IMG/VR virus record: IMGVR_UViG_3300035670_000008
Span: 152,564-216,563 of that record
Length of the DNA: 64,000 bases
Source of the DNA: a virus
Direction: 5' to 3' (one strand)
The notes under the pieces are model-generated. The model saw only the letters and a program-made list of their open reading frames with translations, was not told where the DNA came from and searched no databases. Below are positions 28,801-43,800 of this stretch, one piece after another (the first letter of the stretch is position 1; the number at the start of each line of letters is the position of its first letter). The translations under genes and the position numbers were made by a program.

Positions 28801-31800
28801 AGCATCGAGGGTGGGGCGGAGACAACCTTAAGGTACACCTTTAAAGATTTGATTGGTCCTGGCTTCACTGGGTTAATTAACCTCCAAGGACAGATTACCC
28901 GGGAGCTCGTTAATATTAACAAGGTAGGGTTAGGGAAGCACCTGGAAGGTGGGTTCGACCTTATTAAACAAAGCAAGGAGCTTGTTCAGTCACAGAGTCA
29001 GTTAGTCGCTATCATCCAACAGTCCAACTCTGCTCAACAAGCAGTAGAGATGCTGGAAGGTTTTAACATAGGCGGCAATCTTACGGAACTTGGCGCCCGC
29101 AAAGAGTTTATCAGGAAGCAGAGTCGGTATGATGTCCTTCTCAGAGACCGCCGCCGGGACTACGAGGAGCTGTTAAAACAAGAGGGCGGCAATCCAGCCT
29201 TCAGTGGTTTAAGGAAAGGGTTGTTAGGTATCGGGACGGTACTGTTAGTAGACCGGCTGTTTGACACGTTCGTAATGCGTCCACAGGGGGTAGACCTCTT
29301 TGACAGTATTCTGTCGGATGTAATTGGCAGCCGCTCACCTGCAGTAGAAGGGCGAGAAGGAGACGCGGCCTTCCAATCGCTGTACGACACGGAATATAGT
29401 AACGCGTTGCCTAACATCGTTAAGTACCCGTCAGCTGCCGCAGGGTTCTTCATCGGTGGCCATATGTTCCCTAGCTACGAAGTAGCAGAGAGCAGTATCT
29501 ACACAGCGATGCGCTCCAAGTATGGTGAGCTAGGTGAGGCAGCTCTGTCTGGTACTAAGTTCACGCTGCAAGCTGAGGGTGACCGGGCTATAGCACTAGG
29601 TATTAATAAGCAGATTATCAAAACTAAGTTCGGTACGGCTGGGGCACTTCTAGGGGCCAGTGCTGCCTTGATTGGGTCTCAGTTATTAGCTAACTACGTG
29701 GCAGATGTAGCTAAGCCCGCAGTCAGAGGGTTTGATAATCTAGCCAGTTTAGCTACAGGTGTTTTCACTGGGCAATGGGGACGCTGGAGAGAGCCAGAAA
29801 GCGGGTTGGACGTTGACCCAGTGAAGGGCAGCGCCGCATCTGTGTTAGCTAAGTTAGTTCACTACAGTGTTCGAGGCCAAGCCAAAGGTTATAGAAAAGG
29901 CGGGCTTGTTACTGCGGAGCAGAAGACAGATACCTACTTGTTAGGGCTAACTGCTCAAAGCATGATGCAGTCAGACAGTAAGCCTCCTCAACTGTTTTAC
30001 TCTTTTGCTACCCAGATTGCTTCTCCCTTCTTCCAGTTCGCTTCGGTAGGTAAAGTAGACCCGGCCAAGAACACTATCAATCTCAACGCGGGGCTTCAGT
30101 TATTCCCGTTGTTGGGCGCTGGTTTAATGCTCCCGTCTCCACTAACACCAAAGGTAACTTATACCTCAGCGTTACCGACGAGGATGGTTGCCAACTACCT
30201 CAAGAAGTACCACGAAGGCGTTCGTTATCGATACGAACCGAACACCCTTGGGGAGATTCAAGAGCGGGAAGCTTTCCACCGGATGGAGGAGATTAATAAG
30301 CTGTCCTCAATGATGCTTGGTGGTGGAGTCAATCTTTCATTAGATACAAAGCCCTTAGTCTACCTAGCTATGTTAGGTGGGCTGCGAGACTTATCTGAAT
30401 CCAGTCTCGCCGCGTTTGAGCAAATGCAGGTAAATAACCGTGACCTGTCCCCAGATAAAGCGACTAAACTTTATAAAGAGTTGTCGAACTACGAGACATT
30501 ATTCCATGCCGGCAGAACTGGGTTTAACGTATTAGACACGATGTCTCGGGCGGCTTACTCCCTCCCGATGGTGATGCCGAACTACCTAGTTAAGTCGGCG
30601 ACTACACTACTTGGTGGCGCAGGACGTACCCAACATATCCTCGGCCCTATGGCCCGCCGAGCTAGCCCTTACCTCTTGGCTTTCGGTATCTTGGGGGCTT
30701 CGTTCCGCTTCAACGATAAAGCAATGGAATCGGAGCTGGTAACCTACGCAGACCTCCAGAAGCTCTTCAAGACGGGACAGTACGAAGGGCTCAACCAAAA
30801 ACTGATTGAGTCTCAAGGCATTAATCTTACCCAGACCGTAATTGGTTCTGCTTTATTAGGAGCTGCTATTTCCTCCTCTGGAGCCTTTGAGTCTGTCAGG
30901 AACTTTGGAGCTGCCTACGACCGGGTTCAGAAAATAACTGAGCAAGGAGGCCGGGCAGGATACATTGACCGCCAGAAACATAAGCTGTATAGCATGTGGA
31001 TGGAACACCTAGCTGAGAAGGGCACCGTTGGGCTACCCCTCGAGAGCGGGGTGGATTTAGTTATTGAGAGTATCAACACCCCATCGAAAGCTAGTGAGGC
31101 CTACGAGCAGATTTCTCGTAGACTGGTCGAGCCTGCCGAAGCAACCTTACAAACGCGACTCAGAGACCGTCAGTTAATTGAAGCCGCCCGGGAGATTGAT
31201 ATTCCTTTGGTTCGGACGATGCCAACTCGGTTAGGAATGTTAGCTCGACGAGTAGCTCCACTTGTGGTGGGCGCGATGGTAGTTAGCCAGATGTTGGCTA
31301 CGACGGATGGGTTTAAGCAGTCGCCTTGGATGTCTCTCATAAGAAACTTGACTGATACTGGTGCTGGTGATTTGTCAGCTGAGCAACGAGCGATGCTTAC
31401 TAAGCTAGGTATTAAGGAGCCGAAGTACCGACCCAAAGATTTAGGTCAAAGCTTCCGTAACATAGCGGATTATCTGGTCGGTGCTGCGATGACCCCCTTT
31501 GGAGGTAACACCTTTGGGCTCTACCAAGACAATCCAAACCCATTCAGCCCTATCCTAGGCCCGCTCGGGGTGTCTCTTGGTAGCCAGGATGACGTCCGTC
31601 CTTACCTTCAGTCTCAGTCGGTAGCCGCGGATATTAGTGGTTCGCTTTATCTCTTACCTGCAATGAGCGCTGGCATCTCAGAGGCGATGAACTTAGGGCC
31701 TCTGCTTAAGTATGCAGGTCAGCTAGAAACCCATCCAAAGGGGTCTCAGATTGCGAGAGCCCTTATTCGTGGTGCTGGATTAAGGACGAGAGCAGCTAAG

Positions 31801-34800
31801 TTCAAGGGCGGGCCTAGTCAACGGGAGATGCGAGCTGCGTCTAGTCCTGAGCTGCAAATGGCTTTGGTAAGGCGCTACGACCGACTGCGTCAACTCAGCT
31901 GGCAGACGGCTGGAGAACATCAATGGGATGTTCTAGCTGAGTTCCATCGGGCAGGTCGGATACTAGGCAATAATCAGAGGGGGACGATTCCAGGTGCTGA
32001 GATGAATGCGACTCGCCCGGCAACGACTATGATTTACGACACGCTGGGTAAACTTCATCTGATACCGGTACTGAATGACGGCACCTTCATTACACCAAGA
32101 AAGAACACGGAAACAGAGCTGCTGAAGTTCTTTAGGAACCTGATGTCTAGTGGCGCTGGTTATGGCCAAGGAGCAGCTGCGGACTTCTCTGCTGACGTGA
32201 CAGACACCCTCATCCGCCGCAGTCAAGACCGTGGCGGCGTGCCTGTACTAAGTTTCTTTAGTGGGCTATTCCAATATGCCTTTAATAGCTTCTATGATAA
32301 GAATACTGAAGAGATAGCGGCAGACTCTAATAACGTTATCGGGGCGGGCCTCATGGCCGGGGCGGCAATTGCCTTAGGTGCTTCGTTTGTTGGTACGACG
32401 TTCGCTACAGGTATACAACTTGTCGGTGCGTTAGCGGCGTTATCAGACCAAGGAAATATTAGTGACGTTCGCTCCAGCATTCGAGACCTCCGCCAAGGTG
32501 TTAAGAAGCGCCTCCGAAGAAGTACATTCTACATTGACCAAACAAACGACCGACTGGTTAGACCAGACGGGCATAATCGCATTCGTGCTTTGAAAGACCA
32601 CAATCTAACCGACGAGGCAGTAGAGCAGATTAACCAAGCACTGACCGGGCAAGGTCGCTACGGCGGTTACAGCCCGGGTAACGCTTTAGAGACTATTATC
32701 GACGCAGACTTACGTACGACGGCTAGCAAACTCGTTAACACTTATCATACAGGCGGCGGGCAGACCATCTCTACCACAGTGGTAGAAGAGGTTGACGCTC
32801 TAATTAAATCTCTAGATACTCAACTGACAGTGGTTGTTGGAGGGCAGCAAATTCATGTCGGAGATTTGCTAACCCCGACTGTAGCCGCGGAGGGAGCTAC
32901 AGAAGCCGTCGTGGCTCACTCGGTTGTTAAAGATAAAGCTCGGTTGAGCACCGAAATCTATGAGGTACTCACCAGTGGTAAATTCAAGGACACCCAACAA
33001 CTAGAGATAGAACGTATTCTCCTCGACCATATCGATCGGGGTCTCGCTGTGACGACCGCAGATGGTCGTTTTGAAGCCGCTCAAGCTACACCCAATGCGT
33101 ATCAACCGGAGGCTGCAGTTAGAGCTGAACAACAAGCCGCGGCCAAGAAAGCTGCGGAACAAGGCGTTCAAACTGTAGAAGCTTATGACCCCTCCGTTGG
33201 TTATTTACGCTCGAAGATACAAGCCAAGGGTTATAGCGGATTAATGGCTGAAGGGGCAGCTGGGGCTATGCGGGCAGCTGGGGAACTAATTAACCTTAAA
33301 GCTTACTACGAAATATTATCCTACACAGCTGCTATGGGCTCGTCTGACGTCTTCGACCGCAGACGATCGACTCAGGCAGCAGCCCAGAACACGATTCAAG
33401 CTTTTGGGATGATTATCCCAATGCAGTATGCTCTTAAAGCCGCTCAAGCAAGTCCTGGGGTGGCTATCACAGCTGCGCTAACCGCTGCGGTAATTGGTGG
33501 GGCTGCTTTAGGGAATAAGCAGGTAAGAGATACTTTAGGGAATATATTCAAGCCGGTCTTTAGCTTCGGGGATAAGTATGTTTATAAGCCAGCGGTTCAA
33601 GGTTTAGCTGGTATATACGACGCGGTAACCACAGCAGCGCCTTTCATCCCTCAAGTCTTGAGACCTATCGCGGCGGTCTTCGATCCTATCTTCAGCAATA
33701 TGCGGTCGGCTGCTGGTAACGACCCAGCCTTAAGTATGTTGGCTAACTTCTTTGTGCCTGAGGGTGTCGAGCAGTTCTACCAGCGTAATGCTGAAATAAA
33801 AGGTCGAACTACGCCGTGGGGAGAAGCGCAGGAGTTTTATTCCAATAAAGAGCTCGGTCAATACTACTTGTCTAAAATGGCGTCTAGGCGGCGGAGAGGG
33901 CGTTCTATTAATGCAGGTATAGACAGCGACCTACTCCACCCCTTCATGCAAGGTAAGCAGGTAGATATTCAGTATATGAATATCTTTGCTGACCGGTATC
34001 TCGGCGGTGATGGCCGAATTATGGAGCAGTTCCAAACCGACCGCCAGATGAGCAACCTACTGTTAATGGCGATCCAACGGCGTCAAGGAATGATCGACCA
34101 GTATGCTGAAGGCTCTTATATGCGGAAGCCTTACACCAAAGAGAATGTTCATCATTACTTCTCTACTGCTTTAGCTTTGTCCAAGTTTAGCTACGCTCAG
34201 ACGGGAAGCTTTATTGAAGCTCCAATTAACCAAGCGGCACGAGGTATAGGTACAACTCTCGGAGCACTCCAGTATGTTAGCGAGTTAATCCCATCAGAGG
34301 TTGGCACAAAGATTAAGCAGGGTACTGTTGGGGCAGGTATCGGCTTTATGGTAGGTGCGCAGTTGAGCCATCTTGGTAAGGACGAGGGTGAGCGCCGTCA
34401 GTACGCAGCAATTGGAGGTTCTGTTGGCGCCACAGTCGGAGGAGCCGGTTCTGTTATCTTGGCACCATCTGCCCAACATCTTGCTCGTCGGGCTTTCGTC
34501 GCGCTTAAGAAAGACAAGACTGTTAGAGCGATCGCTGGTGGTGTAGCGACAGGCGCTAAGTATCTAACTAAGCAAGCTGGTAACGCATTAGGTATGGCAG
34601 GGAGATGGTTAAATAAAGCTGCTCCTTACCTTACGTTTGGTGCGTTGACAACAGCGGCTGTGTACACCAACTATGACTTCCTAGCCAATCTGGTGGATGG
34701 GGATGACCGACATAAAAAAGGTCCACTTTATAATCCTCTACTGAAGATGGGTGTATCTGCCGGCGTAGGCGCTACAACTACCTTACTCGGATTTACCGCA

Positions 34801-37800
34801 GTACTTGGTAAGAACAGTAATATCTTAGCTAGCCGGTTAGGTAAAGCTACCGGTGGGGTCTTCCGAGCCGGCGGCAAAGGCGCTAACGTTTTGCTTCTAA
34901 CGGGTCTAACTAACTTCTTACTGACAAATAACGTTACTGGCGCGTTACCTAAAACGGCTCTCCGGTCAGCTTACACCGCTTTGAACATTGGAAGAGAAGA
35001 AGACTTTGAGAACTACTACTCTAGCGGGGCTGCTGCCGCTTCTTTGGTTACTGGTGTAGTTACGCCCCCGGTCACTAATTGGATACATGGAAATTATAAG
35101 AGACAACTAACCGGTCTTTTAACGCCGGAGCTCAACACGATAGGCCCAGCTTCAGCTATACCAGTAGATGAGTCTCAACGAGCTATGGCATTGGTAACTA
35201 AACTTCAAGGAGACTTAGACTTCGTTGAAGGGCGAACCTCCATGAAACCGGTGAACACCACGGCTAAGATGGCGCGGTTGTTGGGCATTGCGGAAGACGC
35301 AGTTGTACAGACTAATTTAGAGGAAGAGTATCTTAACGTTTTAAGTAATAAACAGTTAGCACTACGCCATGCTAGAAGTTTAGTAGACGCCAATCTCCAA
35401 CATGGTTTTATCCACGAGGGACTGCGCTCTATTCGCGCGGTGGCTAGAGTATCTGGGCACATCGGAACCTTAGGGTTAGGTTACTTCCTTAAAGGGTTGT
35501 CTTCATCTAACTCAGTGCCTCTTTCTGTATTGGCGATGATTATGGGGGGTCTTGGTGGATTTGGATATCAGCATGTTAACGCCAAGACTGCTAATGACCG
35601 TAGTTGGGTAAATTACATGGGCGCCGGTCTAGCCGGCGGCTACGCGGCGGGGACCGCAGCTGGTTTAGTAACTAGTTTTGGTTCTGGTAATCTACCTAGC
35701 GTGCCGTTATCGAAATATCCGCAACGCTTGATGAACCTGTTCGCTCGGATAGTTAAAGCGATAGATAAGGGCGACGTGGATGACGCTATCTCTACAAAGG
35801 CTCTACCTAAGTGGCTTGACGACATTCAGGGTTTCTCCCAGAAGCTTCTACAAGACCCCAGAAGTGCCGGGCTTAGTGAGTCCGTGAACCTGAAGAGCGT
35901 CGGGACTAAAGTCGATTGGTTCAAACTAAGCAATAAAGTCTTGCCGGTAGCCGCGTTCTCTATAGACGTATTGAACCTTTACACCAGCGTTAACCAAATT
36001 AACAACCTTCAATATGGTAGGTCGCAGGCTCAATTCCAGCAGGCTTACAGCTCGTATCAATCTACAATATCCACTATTGCCTTTAGCGCTCTAATGGGTA
36101 TTGCGGCAAGGAACACTTCCTTCAGCCGGATTCTTGGCGGTACTCTCCAAGCCGGGCAGTTGGGGTATAAACGAGGATTGGATGAGTCAGATAACGCCTA
36201 CGCTGACGCAATGGTGGACAACGTTGCTTATCAAACCAGTAAGCGTAAGCAGACTATGCTAGCGCTTGGAGCAGGAGGATTATCCGCCCTTTCAGTAAGC
36301 ATCAGCGCTTTAAGAGCTAACCCTTCATTTGCGCAACGGGTGTTGCCCAAATCGTTAGTGGCTTTAGGTAGCCGTCCGCTGGCTCAATCTGCAGCTCAGC
36401 AGATAGATGACTTTGGTATGCCTGTTGTACAGACGGCCTTTACTGCTTACGGGCTGCACCGGGTCGCTAAACCCTATGAGCAGCGGTATGAGCACAGCTC
36501 GAACGTTAGCTACCAGATGGCGCAACGTCGGGGTGAGTTGATGTCTTTAGTGTTGTTCGCTACTGGCAGTGCGTTATTGGCTAGGAAGCCGTCTACGAAG
36601 CTTGGCGCGGCGGTTACGAAATACATCCCAGGTTTAGGAGCTATCGGGGCAGGGGCTCTAAAAGACCTCTATACGAAGGACTCGTTCTACCAGTACGAAG
36701 CAATGTTCTTGAAGTCTGGTATTACTAATGACTATGCCAAGAACATCATTGCTACGAAGGCGGCTGAAAGTACTGACGACAACCTAGGCATCACGCTTGG
36801 ATTAACCACTCTTGCATCGATTGGCTTATTGGTAGCTACTAAAGGTAAATATAAAGGCCCTATACTAGCAGCGCCGGCGGTTGTGGCGTCTGGTTTGGGC
36901 TACTACAACTACAGCAGCACCATACATGGAGAGATTAACGAGCGGAAGCAGTATGAAGAAACAGGCGGCTTAAAACCAGAAGAGGTAGCTGAGTACCAAG
37001 AGTGGCGGAGCAGTGGGGAGCTATACCCTTCCCGCTGGAAGAACACCCGCCAGGGCGTCAACTACCAGAAGTATAAGGAGGCTGAAAGACGCCGTATTAC
37101 TAACTTTAACCTTAACTACAACGCGCCAGTGAGACGTGGCTACGGCTTTACTCCAGCGCCGGTAGACGCCAAATCCATCCCTGACTTCGTCCTACGAGCA
37201 GCAGCGATGGAGTCCCACGCTAAAGCAATTGAAAACCACAAGGCAAACCCCGTGGTTCTCGGAGCTAGCGCGGCTGGATTAGGTTTAGCTACCTGGATTG
37301 TTGGTACCTCTCGGATACCCACCTTAAACGTAATCCCGGCGGCTGGGAAGCATTATCTATCTAGCTGGAAGACCGCCGTTCCGTTTGGCACCCACGTCGG
37401 TACCAATCTAATTGAACCAGTTATTACAGGAGTAGCAATTGCGGCAGAGCAGCGTAAGATTAACGACCTCTCGAAGGTACCGATTAGTGTAGGTATTGCT
37501 GGGGAGATGCAAGCGGTTAGACAGTCTGTGGACATCACGACGGCTCAAGATAAGATGACCTTCCTAGCTTTGATGTCCCAGCTACCGCTTAGCGGGGAGA
37601 CGACTCTAGGTAGTATCGTCCGGGGCGGTTTAGTCCACGGGATTGGACATGCAATCTTCGAGTCGAATATCGGCATGGTTAGAGAGCGGGAGTTTAAACA
37701 GCGGGTCAAAGTGCTAGCTGAAGCCCGGGCTAAAGGTGTCAAAGTTAATAGTGCTCTGCTCAGTAAAGCTGTTAAAGCCCAGGCTACCACGGATGAGGGG

Positions 37801-40800
37801 CACGCGATAGCTGCGACTTTAGGAATTGGACAGACGGCGACCAAGCTATTCATGGGCGGTAATGTCAACGCGGCTTCCTCTATTAATGCTTCGGTAGAGG
37901 GCGCGGTATCCTTCCTTGGAATTAAAGCAGTCATCAACCGAGCGATTGGTAAGCGTCGGTTTGATAACGTCGTACTGAACCGGTCTACTAGAGATGACGG
38001 GAGAGTTCTAGATTCAGAGCCCGTGGCTAACGTCGTTAAACAATCAGCAGGCCCGACTGGCTCGAAGAGTAGCTTCGAGGATGATTACTTAACCAACCCA
38101 TATATGTTGGAAGCCGGCGCTACGATTGGTGCCTACGCGCTTATCACTTTGGGTTCTAGTTACCTGGCGGCTAGAGCTACGAAGAAGGCAGCCTCTATTG
38201 CTTTAAACAAAGCCAAGCAACTGCTAGAAGAAAGGAAGCTCGCGGCTGAGCCTTCTGTTACGACGACAGCGGCGGAGCCAGCTGTTGCTGAGCCGTCTCC
38301 TTTGGCGTCTCCCGAACCCGCGGTTAGCGCAGATACCTCGGCTAAGGGAGTTTCTACAGTAATGGACTTATATGAGGAGACCGCTCCAAGTCCCCTTGCC
38401 TCAGCTGAACCACCAGTCGGTAAGCCTAGTTACAGCGCGGACACCTCAGGACAGGGTGTGTCGGCTGTGCTTGACCTGTATGAGTCTATTACTCCACAGA
38501 CTCCTGCTCCAGAGACAGTAGCTAAACCGATCGTTACTGCAGAGCCGCCGTCTACTTCTAGTCAGGACGTTATTAATAAGGTGACTAATCCCGAGCCGCC
38601 TACTCCTACACCAACTGTTACAGCTCCTCCATCTCCTGAACCGACAGGGCCTAGTAAGCTTGAGTCACGCAAACCACGCTTTGGTCAAATTGACCCTAAC
38701 TTAAAAGGTAATATATCAACTGGTAAGAAGCAGGCATTAACCGCCGGTAAATTCCTGTTAGGGACTTCAACTGATGACCATCTATCTAGTAGTCTTGTTT
38801 CATTGAATAGAGCTATTAACCAAGTTCAAAATGCTGGCTTTGCTAGTTTAGGCCCTGCAGGAGCCAGTCGTTACGGACAGTTAATGGGTGAGCGGCAGGC
38901 TATCTTATTGGAGCAGCGCCGTCGGCAGCAACAAGCTAGCCAACAGGTCATTGAAACTGTTGCTGCCGAACCAGAGATTACACCTAAACCTTTAGAGCAG
39001 CCTGCTCCGCCGCAGCCGACCAAGCCTATTCCTACTACTCCTAAAGAGCCAACTGTCGAGCCATCTTTGTTGGACACGACTAAAGCAGCTGACTATTTAC
39101 CAGTACCTATCTATGAATCGTTTACTGACACATCTTTCTTAAGTAGAACTTCTGGTAAACAAACTACTTTAGGCAGACAGAAGTTCCTTATGGCGGGTGG
39201 GTACATGAGTACGAATAGTTACTCTAATGTACCGGAGTTAGAGCGGGCTGGCGGAAAGGATAGTGCTGATATTAATAAAGGTGACCTAAGTATTAGAGTT
39301 AGTATAAAGGCACAGACTGTAAAAGACGGTAAACGTGTTGATATAGACAATCCTTATATCAACATACAACATATATGGAATATAGCCAACGATGAATACG
39401 GACGGGGTGGGGTCATTACCCGTGACTACATATTAGAAATAAACTCTTTTCCTGGGGCAACGGTAGAAGAGAAAGCTAAAAGTGCTTACGCTTACTTCGA
39501 GCAGCAGTACGCGCGCCGGATGCAGGAACTTCGTAGCTCCAATCCAGCAGCTATCGATAAATACATGGCGGATGCCGGCCACGGCGATTATCTTTCTTGG
39601 GATTATAACAACCGGCAGGGTGATGAAGGGTTCTTGTTTAAACATGAAATTAATCCTACAGGAGCAGTTGGTAAAGTTACACCTCCGGTAGAAAACCCTA
39701 CTCTACCTAAACCCCCACAACCACAACCAACAAAAACGTCGGATAGGACGGCATTACTAAATATATATGAAACATCCACTAGTGGTGTAGAAGGTTCTGG
39801 TAGTAGAGATTACGATTATACTCTCCCACGCGGTTATGGGATTACGTATGGTAATAAACCTAGTGGACTAGACAAGGACAAGTTTGTTGAACGTTTAGAT
39901 GTAGATTTTAAAGAAAGAGAAGGTGGTTATAGAAAAATAGACCTTTTAGGAACTAAGGTTGAGGCTAGAACTGCGGCTTTAGCATTAAAACCTATGGAGG
40001 TGTTTAATACTTCTGGTATTTACACACAAACCAAAAATGGTAAACAGCTTAAAGTTGCTTATGTCTCTACTATGTTAGGGATGGCTTCTGATGTCAGCGA
40101 AAAGGACGCTCGGAAGATGGTTTATCATAGGGATTATTTTGCTGAAATCAAGCCCGAACAAGATGAGCAAGTTGTTTTACGGCAACTGCAAGCTCAATAT
40201 GTTGAAGCAGTTGAGTGGGCTAAGATTAACGCTCCTGACCAAATTAAAGATGGGCATCTAGTCCCACGTCCTGAAGGGAAATTTGTTCCTATTGATTTAA
40301 GTAATGTAGGAGGTTTGCATACTACAATCCCACAGCAAGATGGTGGTTTCATCAAACCTGTTCCGTTACCAACTAGTGCGGAGCGTCAGGTCTTAAGTCA
40401 ACAGCGCGCCGACCGGGTGCGCCGTGGGCAAGCTAAAGGCATTGATTACCAAATGATGCTGATGGACATGGTCTATGGCAAGGCTAAAGAAAGTGTCACC
40501 GGCGTCATTAGCAAAGCTAAGGAGATTAGTCAATCCTTCGTATCTGGAGTCGGTCGAGCCGTCCGGGGTACAGCTAACCAAGCCTGGGACGGTTGGAGTA
40601 TCTTCGACCGATTAGAAGGCCTCGACGCTCGCTTTGGCAACCAAGGTATGGGTGGTGGGGCTGGATTCTGGACTCGCTTTGGTCAAAGCGCTAAGTACGA
40701 ACTTAGCGGCAGGGGGATCGTTGAAGGGGGTTTTGGTATCGGTCGAAATGCTCAAACCGGCAAGGTTGGTATCCAAGGTAAAGGCGGCGCGATGGCCCTT

Positions 40801-43800
40801 GCTGGCATGGGGCTACAACTAGCTGACGATATCCTGACGTTAGACTGGAGCCGCAAGAACTTTGCTAAGTCGTTAGGTACGGTAGCGAAGAATCAAGCCA
40901 CGTCGTTAGCTGCTGGGGTAGCCTTCGGGTTGGTGACAGCTGGGCTGGGGGCCCTAGCGTTGTCTTCTGTACCGGCGTTAGCTGCGCTGGGGATTGTGGG
41001 TAGCGCTGTGTTGATGGGCTATGGAATCTACTCGCTAGCTGACCAAGGCTTCAAGGTTGGTGGTAAAGCCTGGGAGAAATTCGTCCTGAAGCGGAAGCGC
41101 ACAGCAGAAGAGCAGAAGGTTTACGAGCAACAGAGCCAAGTTCTATCGATGGGCTTTGGAGTTGGGACTTTTGTTTACGCAGGCTACAACCAAATTAAGA
41201 GTCTTCAGGGCGCCCGTCGGGCGGCTAGCGTAGTCAACCAAGCACCGGTCGTTCCGACTGTTCCCGTTCGCCAGGCAGTAGATGTAATAGACGACGTAGC
41301 TCCGAGAACTCCTGTCAACCCAACTAGAAGCGGGTCGGTGCTGAAGACCGCGGGTAAAGCCGTCAAGGTAGCCAGCACAATGTACAGTGTCTATCAGATT
41401 GGTACCGGGCTACACCAAGCTTTCACTGGTAAGACTGAACAAGCAAAAGACCAAGGTCGTCGTCAAGCCGTTCGGGAAATCGGTGGATTGATTGGGATGC
41501 GAGCTGGTGCCAAGGTCGGGGGCTACGTCGGTCGTGCTGGCGGCACGGCTGTGACAGCTAACCCCACCGGGGCTATCGTTGGTGACGTCGCTGGCCAAGC
41601 GGTCGGTGGATATATTGGCTACCAAGGCGGCTCTAACATCGCTGAGCAGATGTACGACAACGCGATGGAGATGATGTATGGCAAGATGAACCAACGCCAG
41701 CGTCAAGAGGCAGTTGATAAGGAAGTCAAGCGCCGCTCAGCTGGCAGTCAATATAACTTGGAGGCTATCCAAGGTAAAGAACAGAAGGTCGCTAAACAGA
41801 TAGAACGCCCGCGGGCTTGGTGGCGGTCGGACGAGGAAGATACTCCCTGGTGGAAGAAACTACTGCAAACCATTGGCAAGGGTGTAGAAGCGTTAGGTAA
41901 CTTTCTAACTAGGACTAAGAACGCTGCCTTAGACGCTGCTGATGCTTTAAGTAATTGGGCAACAGGCGGCGTTCCACTTAGTTCTGACGCTTTAATCAGT
42001 GGTAATTTAAGAGCGGCTAACAGTCGGGGTACATCTATTATCCAGGCTGCTCAAATATTAGGCATTAATCCCTTAGACTTGGCCACTATTGTTGAATTTG
42101 AGTCAGACGGAAACCCCCATATTCGGGGAGGGGCTGGCGGTAACTATATTGGGTTGATACAGTTTGGACCTAACGAACGTAAGAAATATGGTTATCACTC
42201 CAAGATGACTTTTGAAGAGCAAATGTTAGGGCCCGTCGTTAACTACTTTAAAGACCGCTTTAAATCGGCTGGGATGTCGACGGAAGGGGCTTCGTTAGAG
42301 GATTTATATACCACAGTGTTAGCAGGTAATCCTAAGGCTAACCGAGGTTCTAGGGATGCTTTTGGTACTAGTCCGCGCTCAGGTGTTCGTAAGATGACGG
42401 CTCCGGGGGCCGACCGGGATATCGCTCTACAGAAGTACTTTATTGTTGATGGTACACTTAACGCCCCTACAGGGTTCCAAGTTCCTAGTGGTGCTCGTTG
42501 GGCTAGTTCGATGGGCGTAAGAGATGCCAAGACATTGGCTCAATTACCTCAACGAACGGGAGGTAATGCTTATGGAATGAGAATTCATCCTACTCAAGGT
42601 AGACGTAAACTTCACGCTGGGGAAGACTACGCATTTCCGATTGGAACTCCGTTATCGACAGCGACGCCGGCTGTGGTTGTGTTTGCTGGTATGTTAGGTA
42701 ATGCAGGCAACACTGTTGTTCTTAGACACTCAAACGGCACCTACACTCGTTCGTTACACATGGATAAGATTTCGGTCAAGGCAGGTGACGTCTTGATGCC
42801 CAACCAAATGTACGGCACGGTTGGCACTACTGGGGATTCAACAGGCCCTCACCTCCACTTTGAGGAAGGGTCGTGGGATAGTAAAACCAATAGGTTTAAA
42901 GCCAAGCCCCCAACTGACTTAGGCCGTAAGTCAATTCAGGTTGGAGGTAAAACAGTTAAGGTTCAGGCAACACCGCCGACTAGCCCACAGGATTACTTCA
43001 ACAAGGTTGCTCCTATTCAGTCTGGTCAAACCCAATCTCAACAGATTATTACCCGTACTGAGCGGAAGTCTACTAAAGTAGGCGGGGTTACTCACTATGC
43101 CTACACCAACACCACCCAGAAGCTAGTGACAATAGCTGACAGTCAAGTGATCGGTAAGCAAAAACAACAGCTGAACGAAACAACAGCTAAACAAGTCAAT
43201 AAGATGCTAGCTGAGTTGAAGGCTGCAACCGGCGTTGACCTTTGGATCCTCTCTGGATATCGCAGCGTTGAGTATCAGCAAGAGCTATGGAATAAGAAGA
43301 AAAGAGAAGGTAAGAGCGACGCGGTTATTGCTAAGTCATTAGCTATACCTGGCTTTAGTGAACACCATACTGGAGACGCTTTTGATATTTCGCTGCAGGG
43401 CCAAGCGAACCTAACTGCTGAGCAGTGGGCCAGTAATCCAAAGTTAAGGGAAGCGCGCGCTTGGTTAGATAAGAACCAATCTAAGTACGGATTTGAAACT
43501 TCTTTCTTACCAGGCAATAAAGAGAACGTTGTGTCTGAGCCTTGGCATTTACGGTATGTAGGCCCTGGCTCTGAGTACGCCCGTCAAATCAAAACTAACG
43601 TAACGACGAGTCAGCAGGTTATTAATCAAGTCCAAGGCGGAACGACCACCCAGCAGGTTGCGTTAAACCAACAGCAACTCACCCAAGGTATTGAAGCCAT
43701 CCGTAAAAAATACGGTCTACAGTCTATCTATGCCCAAACTAAAGGTGGGGTAACTGTAGGTACAGTTGATAAGAATAAACCAGCGGTGGTTTCTAGCGCT

